Source: Tupaia tana (taxonomy: Eukaryota > Chordata > Mammalia > Scandentia > Tupaiidae). Taken from it: DNA of 64,000 bases. Shown in pieces: positions 47,406 through 59,690 of the stretch; the first letter of the stretch is position 1; every line of letters begins with the position of its first letter. A program made the position numbers and the translations under genes. The notes beneath the pieces are model-generated. The model worked only from the letters and a program-made list of their open reading frames with translations, made no database searches and was not told where the DNA came from. The DNA is taken from the NCBI GenBank assembly GCA_026018925.1, contig JAKSZU010000012.1, positions 29,687,814 to 29,751,813 of the forward strand. The letters are read 5' to 3'.

Positions 47406-47499
47406 AATCTTATGAACATACTAAAATCCACTGAACTGTATACTTTAAAAGGATGAATTTTATGGTATATAAATTACATCTGCAAAGAAAAAGGAATGC

Positions 47500-49836
47500 A
47501 GGTTTGTTTAATCAGGAAACAGAGAGCACTCTCATCCCTAGGGTACTCAATGAGGGCTGGATGTTGACCATGAGAGGAAGTAAGGCTGAAGATAAAAGTA
47601 CCTGAGATCCTGTCTGACCCACATAGGGACTGTGACTGAGCCCCAGATCTGCCTTGGGAAGGATCCTATCCTGCCAGCTGGATTCTGAGCGCCTGGGAAT
47701 TCCAGGGGCCTCCCTCAATTGTCTGAGGTTTACATCCTGTCCCTACTCACTGTCCATCTGCAAAGGCTGGTCAAACACACTGACTTCCTGGGAGGCCTGG
47801 GTGCTATCTCCCTAAACAAAAGGGCATTGAGATGGAAGCTTCAGCCCAGCATCTAAGAGGATTCTTATGCAGCCTTCCTGGGCCTCCCATCCACATGAAT
47901 GGAGGATTCTGGAGACTGGTCAGCCAGCCCAGCTGCTGCCTAGGGCTGTGCCCTCCCGCTGGGTAGCCTTTGGAGAAAAGTAGAGTTTTAATCAACCAAT
48001 CAATCAAAAGGTCAGACTCTGTCTGTAGTGTGTGCCCCACCAGCCTCCTGTGGACTGCTAAGGTAGGGGCAGCAGGAGGAGGTGCTATTTACCTTGCTGA
48101 GACAGAGCTCACAGCCAAGGTAAGGAGAGAGACGCATAAAACACAGAGAGGCAAGGAGAGGAATCACTGAACATGACAACACACCACTGTGTGGCCCAGC
48201 CTTTAAGGCCTGTAGGATTCTGACAAGAATGAACATGGGCTAGAACAAGCAGTGAACCACGATGAGAAAAGTCATGTTGCGGATCTGTGTGGGCCTTGGC
48301 TAAAATCACAGCTCTCCCCTAGCTGAAAGGCCACAAGTAGGCACAACATTGCCCAAGCATCCAGTTTCCTCATCTGGAAGATGGATCTAATGCAATCTGT
48401 CCTGCAGTACTGTGGCAAGAAATAAAGATAATTCACATACAAAATCCACTATTCTGCCTCACACAAAGTATCAATAGATAGCTGATAAACAACAGCTATT
48501 ATTAGTCGGGATGAGCTTTCTGGAGAGGAAGGGCTTGTGTGGGCCAAGCAGCATGAATAAGTCTAGACGGACAGTAGGGCAGGGCTGGCTGGAAGCACTG
48601 CAAAGACTCCCAGGTAGGAATGAATAAGTATATGTTGGGGACAGTGAGAAGTCAGTCTTCCTGGGAGGAGAAGAAGGTCCACTTGGCTGGTGAGACTGGG
48701 GGTGAAAGTAAGTTGGTGAGAAGCAGAATGGAGGGGAAGATAGACAAGGAGTCTGGATTTCACAGTTTATCTTTAGAAACCTTGCAGATTCCCAAGAAAC
48801 TAGGCAGGCATGGTTTTCCCTTAAGTAAGAAAACGTCTCCCTGGAAGACTGCTAAGAGGAATGGGAACCCAGGCAAGTCTCTCTTCTGCTTTGAGCCTCA
48901 CAGCCTCCTCATCTATAAAATGAAGTGGTGGACTACTTCCCAAGTGGACAACTTCGGGCAAGTTATTTAAGCAATCCCATCTTCTGCTTCATCATCTGTG
49001 AAATGGAACTACATGACTTGTAGAGCTGTCATGAGGATTTAGTAATTAAAACCTTATGTAACGCTTGATACAAAAAAAGGCATTCAATAAACATGGGCCA
49101 TTATGAGTAATAATAGCGATATTTATCGTTACTAAAATATTATTTTATGTTACATATACAAAATAATATATGCAAAAATTAAATTATTAAGACAACATGG
49201 TTTATTATAAACACTAAATAAGATTCTGAGTACATGTGAGTCCCCAAAATTTTAGAAAAGTGGTAAAACTAGGTATGATAGGCAGGGTGAGTTTTTTTGG
49301 TCCACCTTAATATTCACTTACCCTGTGTCCATCCATCTGGGAGTCTGTGCTCACCCTATGAACTTAAGAAACATGTAGAGAGCAAACACTGACGATCCAG
49401 AAATTCTGCCCACTACCTTAATTTACTTTGCTAATCAGGGGGAAGTACCCTGTGTAACTGGTAAGACTCAATAGCAACACTTACAACAAACATACTGAGG
49501 CACTTGCTGTGTGTCAGCATGATATTAAGTGCTTCACACTCATTTTCTCATTTAATCCTCACAGCAATGGTGTAAGGCAGCTCAATGATCACTAAGGTTA
49601 GACCAAGGTCACAGAGCTAACAAATGGCACAGTTGGGATTCAAACCTTGTTTTGTTAGACTCACCACTGATTCCTGCCAAAGATACAAAAGCCACTTGGG
49701 CAGATCCACGGACAGAATCACAGGAGAGGACAACTGAACTGCCTTACGAAGACTTTGGGAAGACCCCTGCTCAGAAGGGAGGAGAATGAAAGCAGCAAGA
49801 TGCAGGGGGACTCAAAGCTCAGAAGAGAGATACTCT
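47500..49836. other. Intronic stretch, single copy plus MIR
   Basis: 49480-49660 is a MIR remnant (tcattttctcatttaatcctcacagcaatgg, accaaggtcacagagctaac). 48280-48510 has MIR/L2-like text. The remainder is unassigned. Confidence 0.5.
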
Positions 49837-50099
49837 TTTTTTTTTTTTTAAGAGAGAGATTTTTGCTATAGGACACATGAGCTTGCCAGAGAGACAAAAA
49901 GTGAGAAATCACCCCTCCCCTCCCCCCCAGGGGAATGGCCACGCCGACTAATTCCTTCTCCATTCTTCTCTTGGGATTTTGAGTATGCACGCACACATGC
50001 CTGATGTGAGTTTCAAACCACCGGGTCCAGGACTCAAACCATGGTCAATTATGTGGGAGTCCAGTGCCTTAACCACTATGCCACCTGCTGGCCCCAGTG
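49837..50099 (-). mobile_element. Long-form tRNA SINE
   Basis: Poly-T, gctataggacacatgagctt, gggattttgagtatgcacgc, head actatgccacctgctggcccc. The TSD is gagagatactct (49825-49836) and gagagatattct (50100-50111). Confidence 0.92.
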
Positions 50100-50109
50100 G
50101 AGAGATATT

Positions 50110-51611
50110 CTAAGAAGGCTTTTCAGACAGAACAAAAACTGTTCCTGTGAGGGAACAATTTAAGGGGATATTGTAAGCTCAGTAACACAGTAGCTTGACT
50201 ATTTTCAATAATCCTGGATTTCTCCCAGGTCCCCAGTTTCCAGGAACATTCGCTGGGGAATAAAAAATCCAACTGGTTCCATTTTTGCCAAAAGGACTTG
50301 TGTCATAGCCATAACTGGGCTGGGATTTCAGAGAAGTAGCACTTTGGTCACGGCAATGGTGGTGTGGGTTTGCAGCTTTGTGGCCTATACTGCCTAGGGG
50401 CTGGACCATACCCAAGAGGATCCCTGGCATGCACAAGCAGGTGGGCAGTAAGATTGGTCCTGATATTTCTGGTCGCTGGTCTTATCAATTCCCTCCCAAC
50501 ACCAACTCAGCTGCGACTGCTGTCAGAATAAAGGCAAGGCTCCTTCATATGGCCCCTGGAGCCCTGCAAGGTCCGCTAATTCTAGGCTCCTGGCACTTCC
50601 TACATAGAATCCCATCAGGCCTTTTCAGTCTTTCACACTTCCCATGCTTCCTCCTCCCACAGGATTTTAGTAAACAAAAGTACCTTCTGCCAGGAAGCTC
50701 TTCCCACCCTTCTCTATCTAGATAGCTCTTCCTTGACCTTGACTTCAGAGCTCAAGCTTCCTCTGGGGAGCTTTCCCTGGCCAGGGGAAAGCTCACTGTT
50801 ACAGGCTCTCATGATTCTCTGCAAGACTCCTTTGCGGCACTTGTCACAGTTGCAATTTCACATTTGTAGGATTGATGTCTAAGTTTAAGCTTCATAGGGC
50901 AAAGCCTGTACTTATTTCTGCCTGGTCACAGAAACCTAGGACAGTATCACATGTAGTAGGTGCTATTTGTTGAAGGAATAAATGAATGAACTAATTCATT
51001 TTTGCTTTATTATTTTTTTCAAATAGAGGCCAGTCCTCTGTTTACAGGTTTATTATCACTGTAGTAACTATTAACGTTTGCCTAACTCTACCATTTATGA
51101 AACACTTTCAATACTAAATATTTGCTAACCATTTACATGTACAGTGATGACAATATAGCAATGTTCTGTAGTCTTTCTTCACTCTCTTTCCTTCTGAGCA
51201 GAGGTCCAAGGCCCAAAGACTGCCTAAGGCAGTCAGTGGTCTTCTCCCTGCCATTCTTGTCACTGGACTGACATATGTGCCTTTCGTATCTTTGGCAGGA
51301 ATCAGTCGTAATTACTTTGAAGTCTAATGGGACAAGGTTTGAATCGCAGCTGTACCATTGGTCAGCTCTGTATTGTGAGACAAACAAGGAAAGCCACTCC
51401 AACCCAATAGATGGTGAGAAGTGATCTCACAGAGAAGTGTAGGGTGCAGGGAAACTCAGAGATACTTGGAGGAACAGGGAAGGCTTCCTGAAAGACCTGA
51501 CAGTGATGACCCAAAGGATGACTAATTCTCGAGACAACAAGGATTCACTTGCTTAGAATTCTCATGAGGTCTTGGGAGGGTAGTCAGACTGACATCACCA
51601 GTCAGTCTGTT
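50110..51611. other. Intronic stretch with L2-like remnants
   Basis: 50570-50990 has L2-like 3' text (caggaagctcttcccacc, ctgcctggtcacagaaacctagg, gtagtaggtgctatttgttgaaggaataaatgaatg). No other element or gene recognised. Confidence 0.5.
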
Positions 51612-51842
51612 TGTTTTTTTAAGTTTTTGCCATAGGGTATATTTGCTCACTGGAGAGAGAGAGAGAAATGAAAAGTGAGAAATCACTCCCTGGGGAGATG
51701 GCCATACAGCAATCCCTTCTCTTCCAATGCTCCACACACAGATGTGCCCAGTGGGACTTTCAAGTCACCGGATCTGGGATTCAAACTGTGGTTGACCGTG
51801 TGGGAATCCAGCGCCTTAACCTCCACAGCACTTGCTGGTCAT
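51612..51842 (-). mobile_element. Long-form tRNA SINE with internal deletion
   Basis: aagtttttgccatagggtat, ctccctggggagatggccat, then a body deletion before cacacacagatgtgcccagt, and head gtgtgggaatccagcgcctt. Confidence 0.85.
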
Positions 51843-52337
51843 TCATCAAAAAATATTTTAAAGTCAAGGCCATGAGGAAGTTAAGGGACTAAGTCACACA
51901 GCCAAGAAGCAGAAGGGCCAAAACTAGGGGTTCCGTTCCAGGATTGGTCTACTTTTCAGTGACTCCCCCCGCCCCAAACCTACTGCATTAAGTCCTGACT
52001 GTTCTATGTTCGTGGGTTTGGTCAATACCTGATTCTACTGGGCTTTTGGAAAGTTGACCAGCTGCTTCTACAACTCGCCTACCCATGAAAGTTCAAGAAA
52101 ACCTGCTAATCCAATCTTTGCCAATTACCTACCACCACTAGGAAATAAGCAGGCAGAGACTCAGCAAGTCACATACTCAGAAAAGCAGCCAGGCCCTGGA
52201 CCAGTCTGTAGAACGGCTTGCCAGGTCAAAGTTCGCTTGGGCCACCCTGTGGTTTCAGTGTGATCTGGACCTTCACAGAGGCATTCAGTTTTTTCTACAG
52301 AGCTTAACTGGGAACTGTACTTAAAGATGCTCAGTGG

Positions 52338-52592
52338 GGGCCACCATCTGTACAGCTGGTGAAGCGCTGTGCATAGGGAACCAGATCCCACATGGCTGAC
52401 CAAGGTTAGAGTCCAAGCCTGGGTGGCAAAAACCTGCCAGTGCATGTGTGAGTGCATGTCCAAAAATGGAGAAATGGAGAAAAAAGAATGCAGCATGACA
52501 ACACCCTATTGGGAGATGTTTCCTTTCTCTCTCTCTTTCTCCTCTCTCCGGGGACTACAGGTACCCGCCCTTTAGCAATTAAAAAAATATAT
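52338..52592 (+). mobile_element. tRNA SINE, diverged long form
   Basis: gggggccaccatctgtacagc, caaggttagagtccaagcc, gtgcatgtccaaaaatggag, ccctattgggagatgtttcc, cgccctttagcaattaaaaa end. Confidence 0.75.
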
Positions 52593-53399
52593 TTTCCCCC
52601 CAGTGGAAACCTCATGAACAAGATTTGAAAATCGAGACTTAGAAAGAGAAGTGTGATGATTTATTAATGGCCACACAGCTGATCAGTAACTATCAGAAGT
52701 GGAACCCCTATCTTCTACTTCTAAAAACTCTTATATTCCCCCTGTAACATTATGCTGCCTTGTAGTAACTAGGTGTTAAAAAAAAAATCGGTGTTGGTTA
52801 CACGTGAGCATTCAAAAAACTGTCAGGATCTTAAGAAGCTCTAACTATAAGCATCAAATTACAGAAGGGATGCCCTTGAGGCCTTGACCTTTGTTCTAGG
52901 ATAAAGCTTTTGTTTCAAGCCACTATAAGCCACAAGGACATTTACATACTTACTGATTGAGACAGCTAGATGTTTTGGTTGCTCAGATGCCATCATTAAT
53001 ATCTTCCCATCCAGCCAAAATGATCCAACAATCGATAAACAGCCTCTCTGAGGCCCTGAGACAGCCAAATGTATTTACCAGCCAGGGTTTTTGTTAATTA
53101 GATAAAATCCCTGGATCAATGTGCAGAACATTTACCTATGCTGTAGCTAAGCACATTCTGGACACCTCAATCTTGGCACATGGACAAGTGCCTCAAGCCT
53201 CAAGCTGGGGCATCCAGGGACAAGAACCAAACCAAGCCATCAGTGCTGAGCGAGAATAAAAGTGTTTACCCCTCCACAAAGCCCAACTCCTTCTTCTTTC
53301 CTGAACTGTAAACCAAATCTGATTTTCCCCCCCAAAGCCATCTAGTAAACCAGTTTGGGCTGATAGGAAGTCCCTCTGTTTTCTAAAACCACCAACCAG

Positions 53400-54490
53400 A
53401 AATCAAAACACTATATCAAAAGAATCTCCTGCACAGCAAAGGACACAATAATTACTGTGAATCGACAACCCTCAGAATGGGAAAGTATTTTTGTAAAATA
53501 TGCCTCAGACAAGGGACTGATAACCAAAATACACAGAGAACTCAAGCAGCTTACTCCCCCCCCCCAAAAAAAAAGTCTAACCCAATAAAAAGATGGGAAG
53601 ATAAGCTGAACAAAAATCTCTCTAAGGAAGACATATAAACAGCCAAAAAGCCTACGATGAAATGTTCTGCATCCCTCATCATAAGGGAGATGCAGATTAA
53701 AACCACAATGAGATACCATATAACCCCTGTCAGAATGGCAAAAATTAAAAGTACAAAAAGTGCTAAGTGTTGGCAGGGCTGTGGTGAGGGGAACTCTCCT
53801 ATACTGTTGGTGGGAATGTAAATTGGTCCAGCCACTGTGGAAAACAATATGGAGTTTCCTCAAAGATCTACAAACAGAACTATCATTTGATCAGCAATCC
53901 CATTTCTGGGTAACTACCCAAAGGATAGGAAAATGCTTAGTCAGAAAAGCGCTTGCACATCAATGTTTATTGCAGCATTATTCACAACTGCTAAGACATG
54001 GAACCAACCCAAATGCTCACGAACACATGAATGGATGGAAAAAGTCTGGCGCATATACACTATGGAATACTATTCAGCCATAAAAAACAAGACCCTGGCA
54101 TTTGATAGAAAGTGGTCAAATATGGGAGATCGATTGCTGAATGAAGCAAGCCAGGCTATGAAAGAAAGATACTGTATGTGTCCACTTAACATATACTGAA
54201 TATCCGCACTTTATGGTAGAGATTGAAATATTGGAGGGCATAAAAGCAATGAAAATAGTTATGGATGCTGAAGACAGTATGGAAGGGGAGAAGAAGGGAA
54301 TAGTATAGAGAAAGACAGCAAGAGAACAAATAGAGAGGCATGAGATTAGTGGGACATAGAAATAGCTTATTACCTATTGATGATAACATGTGTAGTATTC
54401 TCAACTGGACTGGTCTGAGAAGTATTTCACGTTGGGTAAATTCTCTTTACAAGCCAAATGATACATAGTGATTGAGAGTTTAAAAAATAA
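53400..54490 (+). mobile_element. L1 3' end (ORF2 C-terminus and 3' UTR)
   Basis: Plus-strand translation gives [32 protein letters not shown] and YTMEYYSAIKNK in two overlapping frames, the C-terminus of L1 ORF2. The 3' UTR (gtctgagaagtatttcacgt ... aagccaaatgatac) matches 11395-12283 reversed. It is truncated and frameshifted. Confidence 0.93.
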
Positions 54491-54496
54491 TAATGA

Positions 54497-54760
54497 GGGG
54501 ACCAGCAGTTGGTGTAATGGCTATATCACTAATTCCCATGTAGTTGACCACAGTTCAAGTCCTGGACCAGGTGGCTTAAACTCACACTGGGCGTGTGTGT
54601 GTGCATGCCCAAGATCCCGAGAGGAGAATGGAGGAGAAGGGATTGCGGTGTGGCCATCTCCCCTGGGGGGTGATTTCTCGCTTTCTGTCTCTCTCTCTCT
54701 CTCTGTCTTTCTGATGAGCGCATGTGCCCTATAGCAAAAAAACTCTCAAAAAAAAGAATA
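54497..54760 (+). mobile_element. Long-form tRNA SINE at the L1 tail
   Basis: ggggaccagcagttggtgta, B box agttcaagtcc, hairpin ctcccctggggggtga, 3' end tgccctatagcaaaaaaactc. It inserted in the A-rich tail of the L1. Confidence 0.93.
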
Positions 54761-54989
54761 AATATTAATAATAATAATCTGAAAAAAGATGAAAAGCAAT
54801 ATGATGATGATGATGATGTGGATAGTAATGTCTTTGTCTTGACTGATATGCATGGTAATCATGCTGGAAAAAGAAATATAATACACTGTAAAGATATATG
54901 TGATTAAATGTAATATAAAAATAATAAACAAAATTAAATTAAAAAAAGAATCTTCTGATAATCATTATGTTTTTTAGAAAGATAGCATG

Positions 54990-55440
54990 GTATGGATAGT
55001 GGGAAGTCATAAAGACCCATACATTCAACTGCTCGGTTGGTATCTCCACTTAAACATTTCACTCGCATGTTAAGTTCAGCATGTTTAAAACTGAACTCCT
55101 AACTTTTCCTCATCAACCTGCTTTTTTCGGATGTTATCATCTCAGTGAATGGCAACATTTACACAGATCAAACAAGAAAACTGAAGTTCATTAACATCAT
55201 TTTCTTAATCAACCACATCCAACTCAACCCATTCATCTAAAACACTGAATCCTTACTGTGTACTAGGCAAAAATTCTGTTCTAACCATCACCAAATCCTG
55301 TCTAGGTTACTTCCTTCAATTTTGGTGCTGACATCTTAGGCCAAGTTACATTTTATCTCTTGTCCAGTTGTTTTGCAAACAGTTTTCCTGCACCCACCAT
55401 GGCTCCCATCAATCTGCTCTCCACCAAAAACCCAGAATAC
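54990..55440. other. Intronic sequence, possible L2 remnant
   Basis: Text such as ctccacttaaacatttcact followed by ttaagttcagcatgtttaaaac is reminiscent of L2 but weak. No gene visible. Confidence 0.35.
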
Positions 55441-55441
55441 A

Positions 55442-55454
55442 GTGTACACACATG

Positions 55455-55495
<41 letters not shown>

Positions 55496-55501
55496 GTGCG
55501 C
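55442..55501. repeat. (CA)n with flanking GC: 60-bp alternating purine-pyrimidine run
   Basis: Every base from 55442 to 55501 alternates purine and pyrimidine: gtgtacacacatgcata, then (ca)n, then cgtgcgcgtgcgc. Confidence 0.95.
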
Positions 55502-55900
55502 TTATAATTTCTCAACAACTGCTTACTGTTCTTAGAACAAAATTGTTAATATGGTGTGGAGACCTAGTGTGATATGGTCCTTGCTTAACTCTCCAACTTT
55601 ATTTCACACTACCCCCACCTACATTCTAGTCATACTGGCCTTCTCTCAATTCATCGATTCTTTACATCTTTTCAGAATTTAGGGACTTTCACCAGCTGTT
55701 CCCCTAACTGAATGTCCTTCCACTTTTCTCTTCATCTTTCAGAGTTCACTACAATCTTAATTATTCAGCTACCCTTAGTGATGTATACCCCCACCTCCAA
55801 CCTTCCCACATTTGAGGTTAGCTTCCTAAGTGTCTTGAATTTCATTTAAAAAAAAAAATGAAGTTTTATTGAGATATAATTTCATGCCATAAAATGTATT

Positions 55901-56125
55901 TGTAGGTGGGGCCTTTGGAAGGTCATTAAGTAACGAAGGTGGACCCCTCATGAATGGGACTAGTACCCTTACAAGAGACCCTAGAGATCCCTCACACCTT
56001 CCGCCATATAAGGACATGGGAAGATGGCTACAAACCAGAAAGAGGGCACTCATTAGACACCTGTCAGAGCTTTGGCCTAGGACTCCCCAGGATCCAGAAC
56101 TGTGAGAAATACCATTGTATTAATA
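55901..56125 (+). mobile_element. MaLR (MST/MLT-like) LTR fragment
   Basis: taggtggggcctttggaagg, cctcatgaatgggactagta, ccttacaagagaccctagag, gatccagaactgtgagaaata: the 3' half of an ERVL-MaLR LTR. Confidence 0.8.
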
Positions 56126-56734
56126 TCTACATTGTTCATTTTTCTGAAGTCTCTACCTAGTGTAGACCTGCTGGGTCATAAAGTAACTCTATGTTTAATG
56201 TTTTGAGAAACTGCCAAACTGTTTTCCAAAATGGTTACTCCATTTTACATCCACAACAAGGTAGGTCAGTTCCAATCTCTCTATATCCTCACCAATACCT
56301 GCTTTATTATTATGGACATCCTAATGGGTGTGAAGTGGTAGGTCATTGTGGTTTTGACTTGCAGGTCCCTGACGAATGATGGTGAATATCCTTTTCATGT
56401 GTTTATTAGTCATTTGTTTATCTCCTTTGGAGAAATGAAAAAATGTTTCCCCAAATCCTTTGCTCATTTTTAATTAGGTTATCTTTTTATTGTTGAGTTA
56501 TAAGAGTTCCTTACAGATTCTGGCAAATCCTTTATCAGGCACATGATTTACAAAATATTCTCTGATTCTGTGAAAGTCTTCACTTTCTTGATGGTGTCCT
56601 TTGAAGCACAGACATCTTAAATTTCGATAGAGTCCAATTTACCTTTTCTTTTTTGGTTGCTTGTGTTTTTGGCCATATCTTAAAAGTCTTTGATAGAGTA
56701 ACAAAGATTTACTATGTTTTCTTCTCAAGCTTTA

Positions 56735-56808
56735 TATTAGGTCATCAGGAAAGTCATGATGTATTTTTCTATGCAAAAATGCATTATGACTTTCCCGATG
56801 ACCCAATA
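56735..56808. mobile_element. 74-bp palindromic mariner-like MITE
   Basis: Ends are TATTAGGTCATCAGGAAAGT and the reverse complement of TATTGGGTCATCGGGAAAGT. The 28-bp arms differ at three positions around a short loop, and TA borders fit Tc1/mariner insertion. It lies within the L1M. Confidence 0.8.
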
Positions 56809-56969
56809 GTTTTAGTTCTTACATATAAGTCCATAAATCGTTTTGAGTTAATTTTTACATATAGTGTTAAGTCTGGGTCTAATCACATTCTTCTAGCTGT
56901 CCCTGCACCACTTGCTGAAAAGAGAACTGTTTTTCACCTTTTGAAGTTATAAAATTAATAATAATTGCA

Positions 56970-57105
56970 AAGTCATCTGGTTCCCAGTTAGACTGTGGGT
57001 ATCGAGGGCAGGGACTATGCCAGTCTTGCTCACTACTGCAACCCCAGCATTTAGCCCAATGCCTAGCTCCTAATGTGCACTCATAAATATTGGCTGAACA
57101 CGTTA
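56970..57105 (+). mobile_element. L2 3' remnant
   Basis: gagggcagggactatgccag, ccccagcatttagcccaatg, gtgcactcataaatattggctgaac. Confidence 0.6.
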
Positions 57106-57109
57106 TTAA

Positions 57110-58435
57110 TTTTATTGTTAGTAAGGATTACAGGTATTATCATCTCTGTTACTTAGACTCCTAGAAGTTAAGCGATCTGTGCCTTGTTTTGCTGATTTTC
57201 AATTTTTGATTCATGTCTTCTTTCCTCACCAAAGGCAATATAAGCTCCTCCATGGAAGGGACTTGTTCTTTCTCACTGTGTTGCCACTGTTGTACACCCA
57301 AATTCAGCGCAGGGCTATGCACAGATAGAGGTTAGGCAGATAGGCAACTGAAGGACAAATAGTCAGTCAGTGCCCTCCATGACCAGGGCCCTGTCTCCAG
57401 TCCTTCTTGGCCCCAGACTGTGATCCAGCAACAGCAAACAGCTCATAATCCCCATCCCCAAGCTGTTCCTTGGTTTGGTGCTACCTGTCAGACTGTTTCT
57501 TTGGCCTAGCATGCCTTCCCTTCAGGTTTGCTAAGCCCTACTGATATCTTAAGAGTGATCAGGTGCATTTCTACTAAGAAGCTTTCTCTGATCCTCCAGG
57601 CTGGTTAGGGGTACCACTTGGGCTCTTGTAGCCCCTATACTCTCCTGTCTCATAATACTCATCACACTGTTGCCAGTCTACTCCAGGCACTGTATGATGT
57701 CATGGAAGGCAGGAATCAGGTCAGGTATTCCCAGTGCCGAGCAGGGAACCCGACATATGGCAGGTGCTCAGTAAATGTTTGTCAAATGAACAAATGAATC
57801 CTGAAAAGCAAGGGCAGGCAGTCTAAGATCCAGGATTGATAACCACCAGGCTTCTTTCATTAAGGACTGTTTGGGCTGATAAATGACAGAGTTGCACACT
57901 CAGCAGAGGCCCAGCTCCCTGCTGGGAGAACAGAAATGTGTAGGGGTGTCATCTTTCACCCAGTTGTTCTGAAGGAAACGTGATCTCCACTGAGAGAATA
58001 GGAAGACTCCCTTTTCCCAACCCTGGAACTCCTTGCAGGGCTCAGCATCAGCGTAGACAGATGTGCCTTCAGTCTGCCCTGTGCCCTAGGTTTTGGGTGA
58101 GTGATTCTTGAGTCCAGAAGCCAGTATCAGACATGGGCTGAGCCTAAGAGCCAGGCCACCTGCTCACACTGCCAACAGGTAGGATAGGGGCCAGACCTCC
58201 ACTTCTAAAGAGCCAGAGCTGGATGAGCTTACAAGGCTTAAATGCCTCAGGGAGAAGGCAGCAAATGGTTGCCACACAGGGAGGGAGAAAGGAAAAATGA
58301 CAATGAGAGATGAGACCCAGCCTACCCCTGATCTAGCCAGTGAGAGTACAGCATTAAGACTCTAGATTGAGGGTTCCAGTTATACTGGAAAGTTCAGTAA
58401 AGAGCAATGAAAGGAAAAGTCACTAAAAGCAAATG
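57110..58435. other. Intronic stretch with L2 remnants, otherwise unassigned
   Basis: 57640-57800 is L2-like (ggaaggcaggaatcaggtca, tatggcaggtgctcagtaaatgtttg). The remainder is single copy without gene signals. Confidence 0.5.
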
Positions 58436-58645
58436 AGGCTGGCTAGGTGGTACAGTGGTAGTACACTGCTCACGTAATGCTGGATCTACATGGAAGATCA
58501 AGGCTTGGTTCCCTGGTTAACTTGTACCAACAGGGCATGCACACCCATATTCCTGGCTGGCTGGGAAGGCTTGCGGGGATTGTAACATCAGTCCTTGTTG
58601 AGAGTGCTTATCATAAAAGAAATTAACTTAAGAAAATAAAAGAAT
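58436..58645 (+). mobile_element. Second tRNA-SINE family (type B)
   Basis: gaggctggctaggtggtacagtggtagtac head, caaggcttggttccctgg, cttgttgagagtgcttatca, A-rich end. Confidence 0.6.
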
Positions 58646-58775
58646 GAAAAACATACAAGGTCCTATTGTGCTGGGAATATGGTAAGAGACTGGAGAACCA
58701 GACCTTGTCTCTGACCTTGGGGAGTCACAGAATCCAGTGGTTCAAGGTGAAGTCTAGCACACAAACTTACAAACA

Positions 58776-58779
<4 letters not shown>

Positions 58780-58833
<54 letters not shown>

Positions 58834-58838
58834 CTGTT
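58780..58838. repeat. (CTA)n(CTT)n compound microsatellite
   Basis: About eight CTA units followed directly by about ten CTT units, then poly-T. It continues into the tail of the minus-strand SINE. Confidence 0.95.
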
Positions 58839-58839
58839 T

Positions 58840-59100
58840 TTTTTTTTTTAAGAGAGAGAGATTTTTGCTATAGGGTGCATGTGCTCGCCATAGAGACAAA
58901 GACAGAGGGACAGAAAGTGAGAAATCATCCCCCAGGGTGGATGGCCATACCACAATCCCTTTTCCTCCATTCTCCTCTTGGGATCTTGGGGACACATGCA
59001 CACACACCTGGCGTGAGTTTCAAGCTGCCAGGTCTGGGACTCAAACCGCAGTTGAGTACACAGGAGTCCAGTGATGTAACCATTACACTGGTTGGTCCCC
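58840..59100 (-). mobile_element. Long-form tRNA SINE
   Basis: agagatttttgctatagggtg, hairpin remnant ccccagggtgg, gggatcttggggacacatgc, head actcaaaccgcagttgagt ... cactggttggtccc. Flank caaacttacaa (58763-58773) versus caaacttaaaa (59100-59110) suggests its TSD lies outside the microsatellite. Confidence 0.9.
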
Positions 59101-59134
59101 AAACTTAAAATATTTTTTTTAATAAGTCTTCTTG

Positions 59135-59396
59135 GGACCAGCAGTTAGCGTAATGGCTATGTCGCTGGACTCCCACGTAGTTGACCGTGGTTCGAGTCCC
59201 GGACCCGGTGGCTTAAAACTCACGCCAGGCGCGTGTGCGAGCGTGCCCAAGATCCCGAGAGGAGAATGGAGGAGAAGGGATTACGGTGTGGACATTCCCC
59301 CCTGGGGGGTGATTTCCTCCTTTCTGTCTCTCTGTCTCTGTCTGTCTGGTGAGCGCACGCGCCCTAGAGCAAAAACCTCCCCCCCCAAAAAAAACA
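59135..59396 (+). mobile_element. Long-form tRNA SINE, young
   Basis: ggaccagcagttagcgtaat, exact B box ggttcgagtcc, hairpin cccccctggggggtga. The TSD aataagtcttcttg is exact at 59121-59134 and 59397-59410. Confidence 0.96.
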
Positions 59397-59410
59397 AATA
59401 AGTCTTCTTG

Positions 59411-59690
59411 GGACCAGCAGTTGGTGTAATGGCTAAGTCGCTGGACTCCCACATAGTCGACTACGGTTCAAGTCCCGGACCTGGTGACTTAAACTCATGC
59501 CGGGTGTGCGTGTGTACCCAAGATCCCGAGAGGAGAATGGAGGAGAAAAGACTGTGGCATTGCCATCCCCCTGGGGGGTGATTTCTCGCTTTCCATCTCT
59601 CTGCCTCTCTCTGTCTTTCTGGCAAGCGCACATGTCCTATAGCAAAAACTTCTCCATAAAAATATAATAATAATAAAAAGATGAATAAAA
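59411..59690 (+). mobile_element. Long-form tRNA SINE in the same target
   Basis: ggaccagcagttggtgtaat, B box ggttcaagtcc, hairpin ccccctggggggtga, tail to about 59690. It is flanked by aataagtcttcttg and ttaagtcttctt (59693-59703). Confidence 0.94.

Larger units (their letters stand above)
46236..47495 (+). mobile_element. Old L1M 3' region, interrupted by two SINEs
   Basis: Sense L1 3' text: ccctcatacactgctcttta, gacccagcaattctactgcc, ggatgaatcttgaaaacttc, actgaactgtatactttaaa. SINEs at 46300-46578 and 47148-47405 lie inside. No intact open frame. Confidence 0.88.
55850..56960 (-). mobile_element. Old L1M fragment, interrupted by LTR and MITE
   Basis: 55850-55900 (tgaagttttattgagatata) and 56150-56960 (aaactgccaaactgttttcc, ggttttgacttgcaggtccc, tgctgaaaagagaactgttttt) read as antisense L1 3' sequence. 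The MaLR LTR and a 74-bp MITE interrupt it. Confidence 0.8.
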
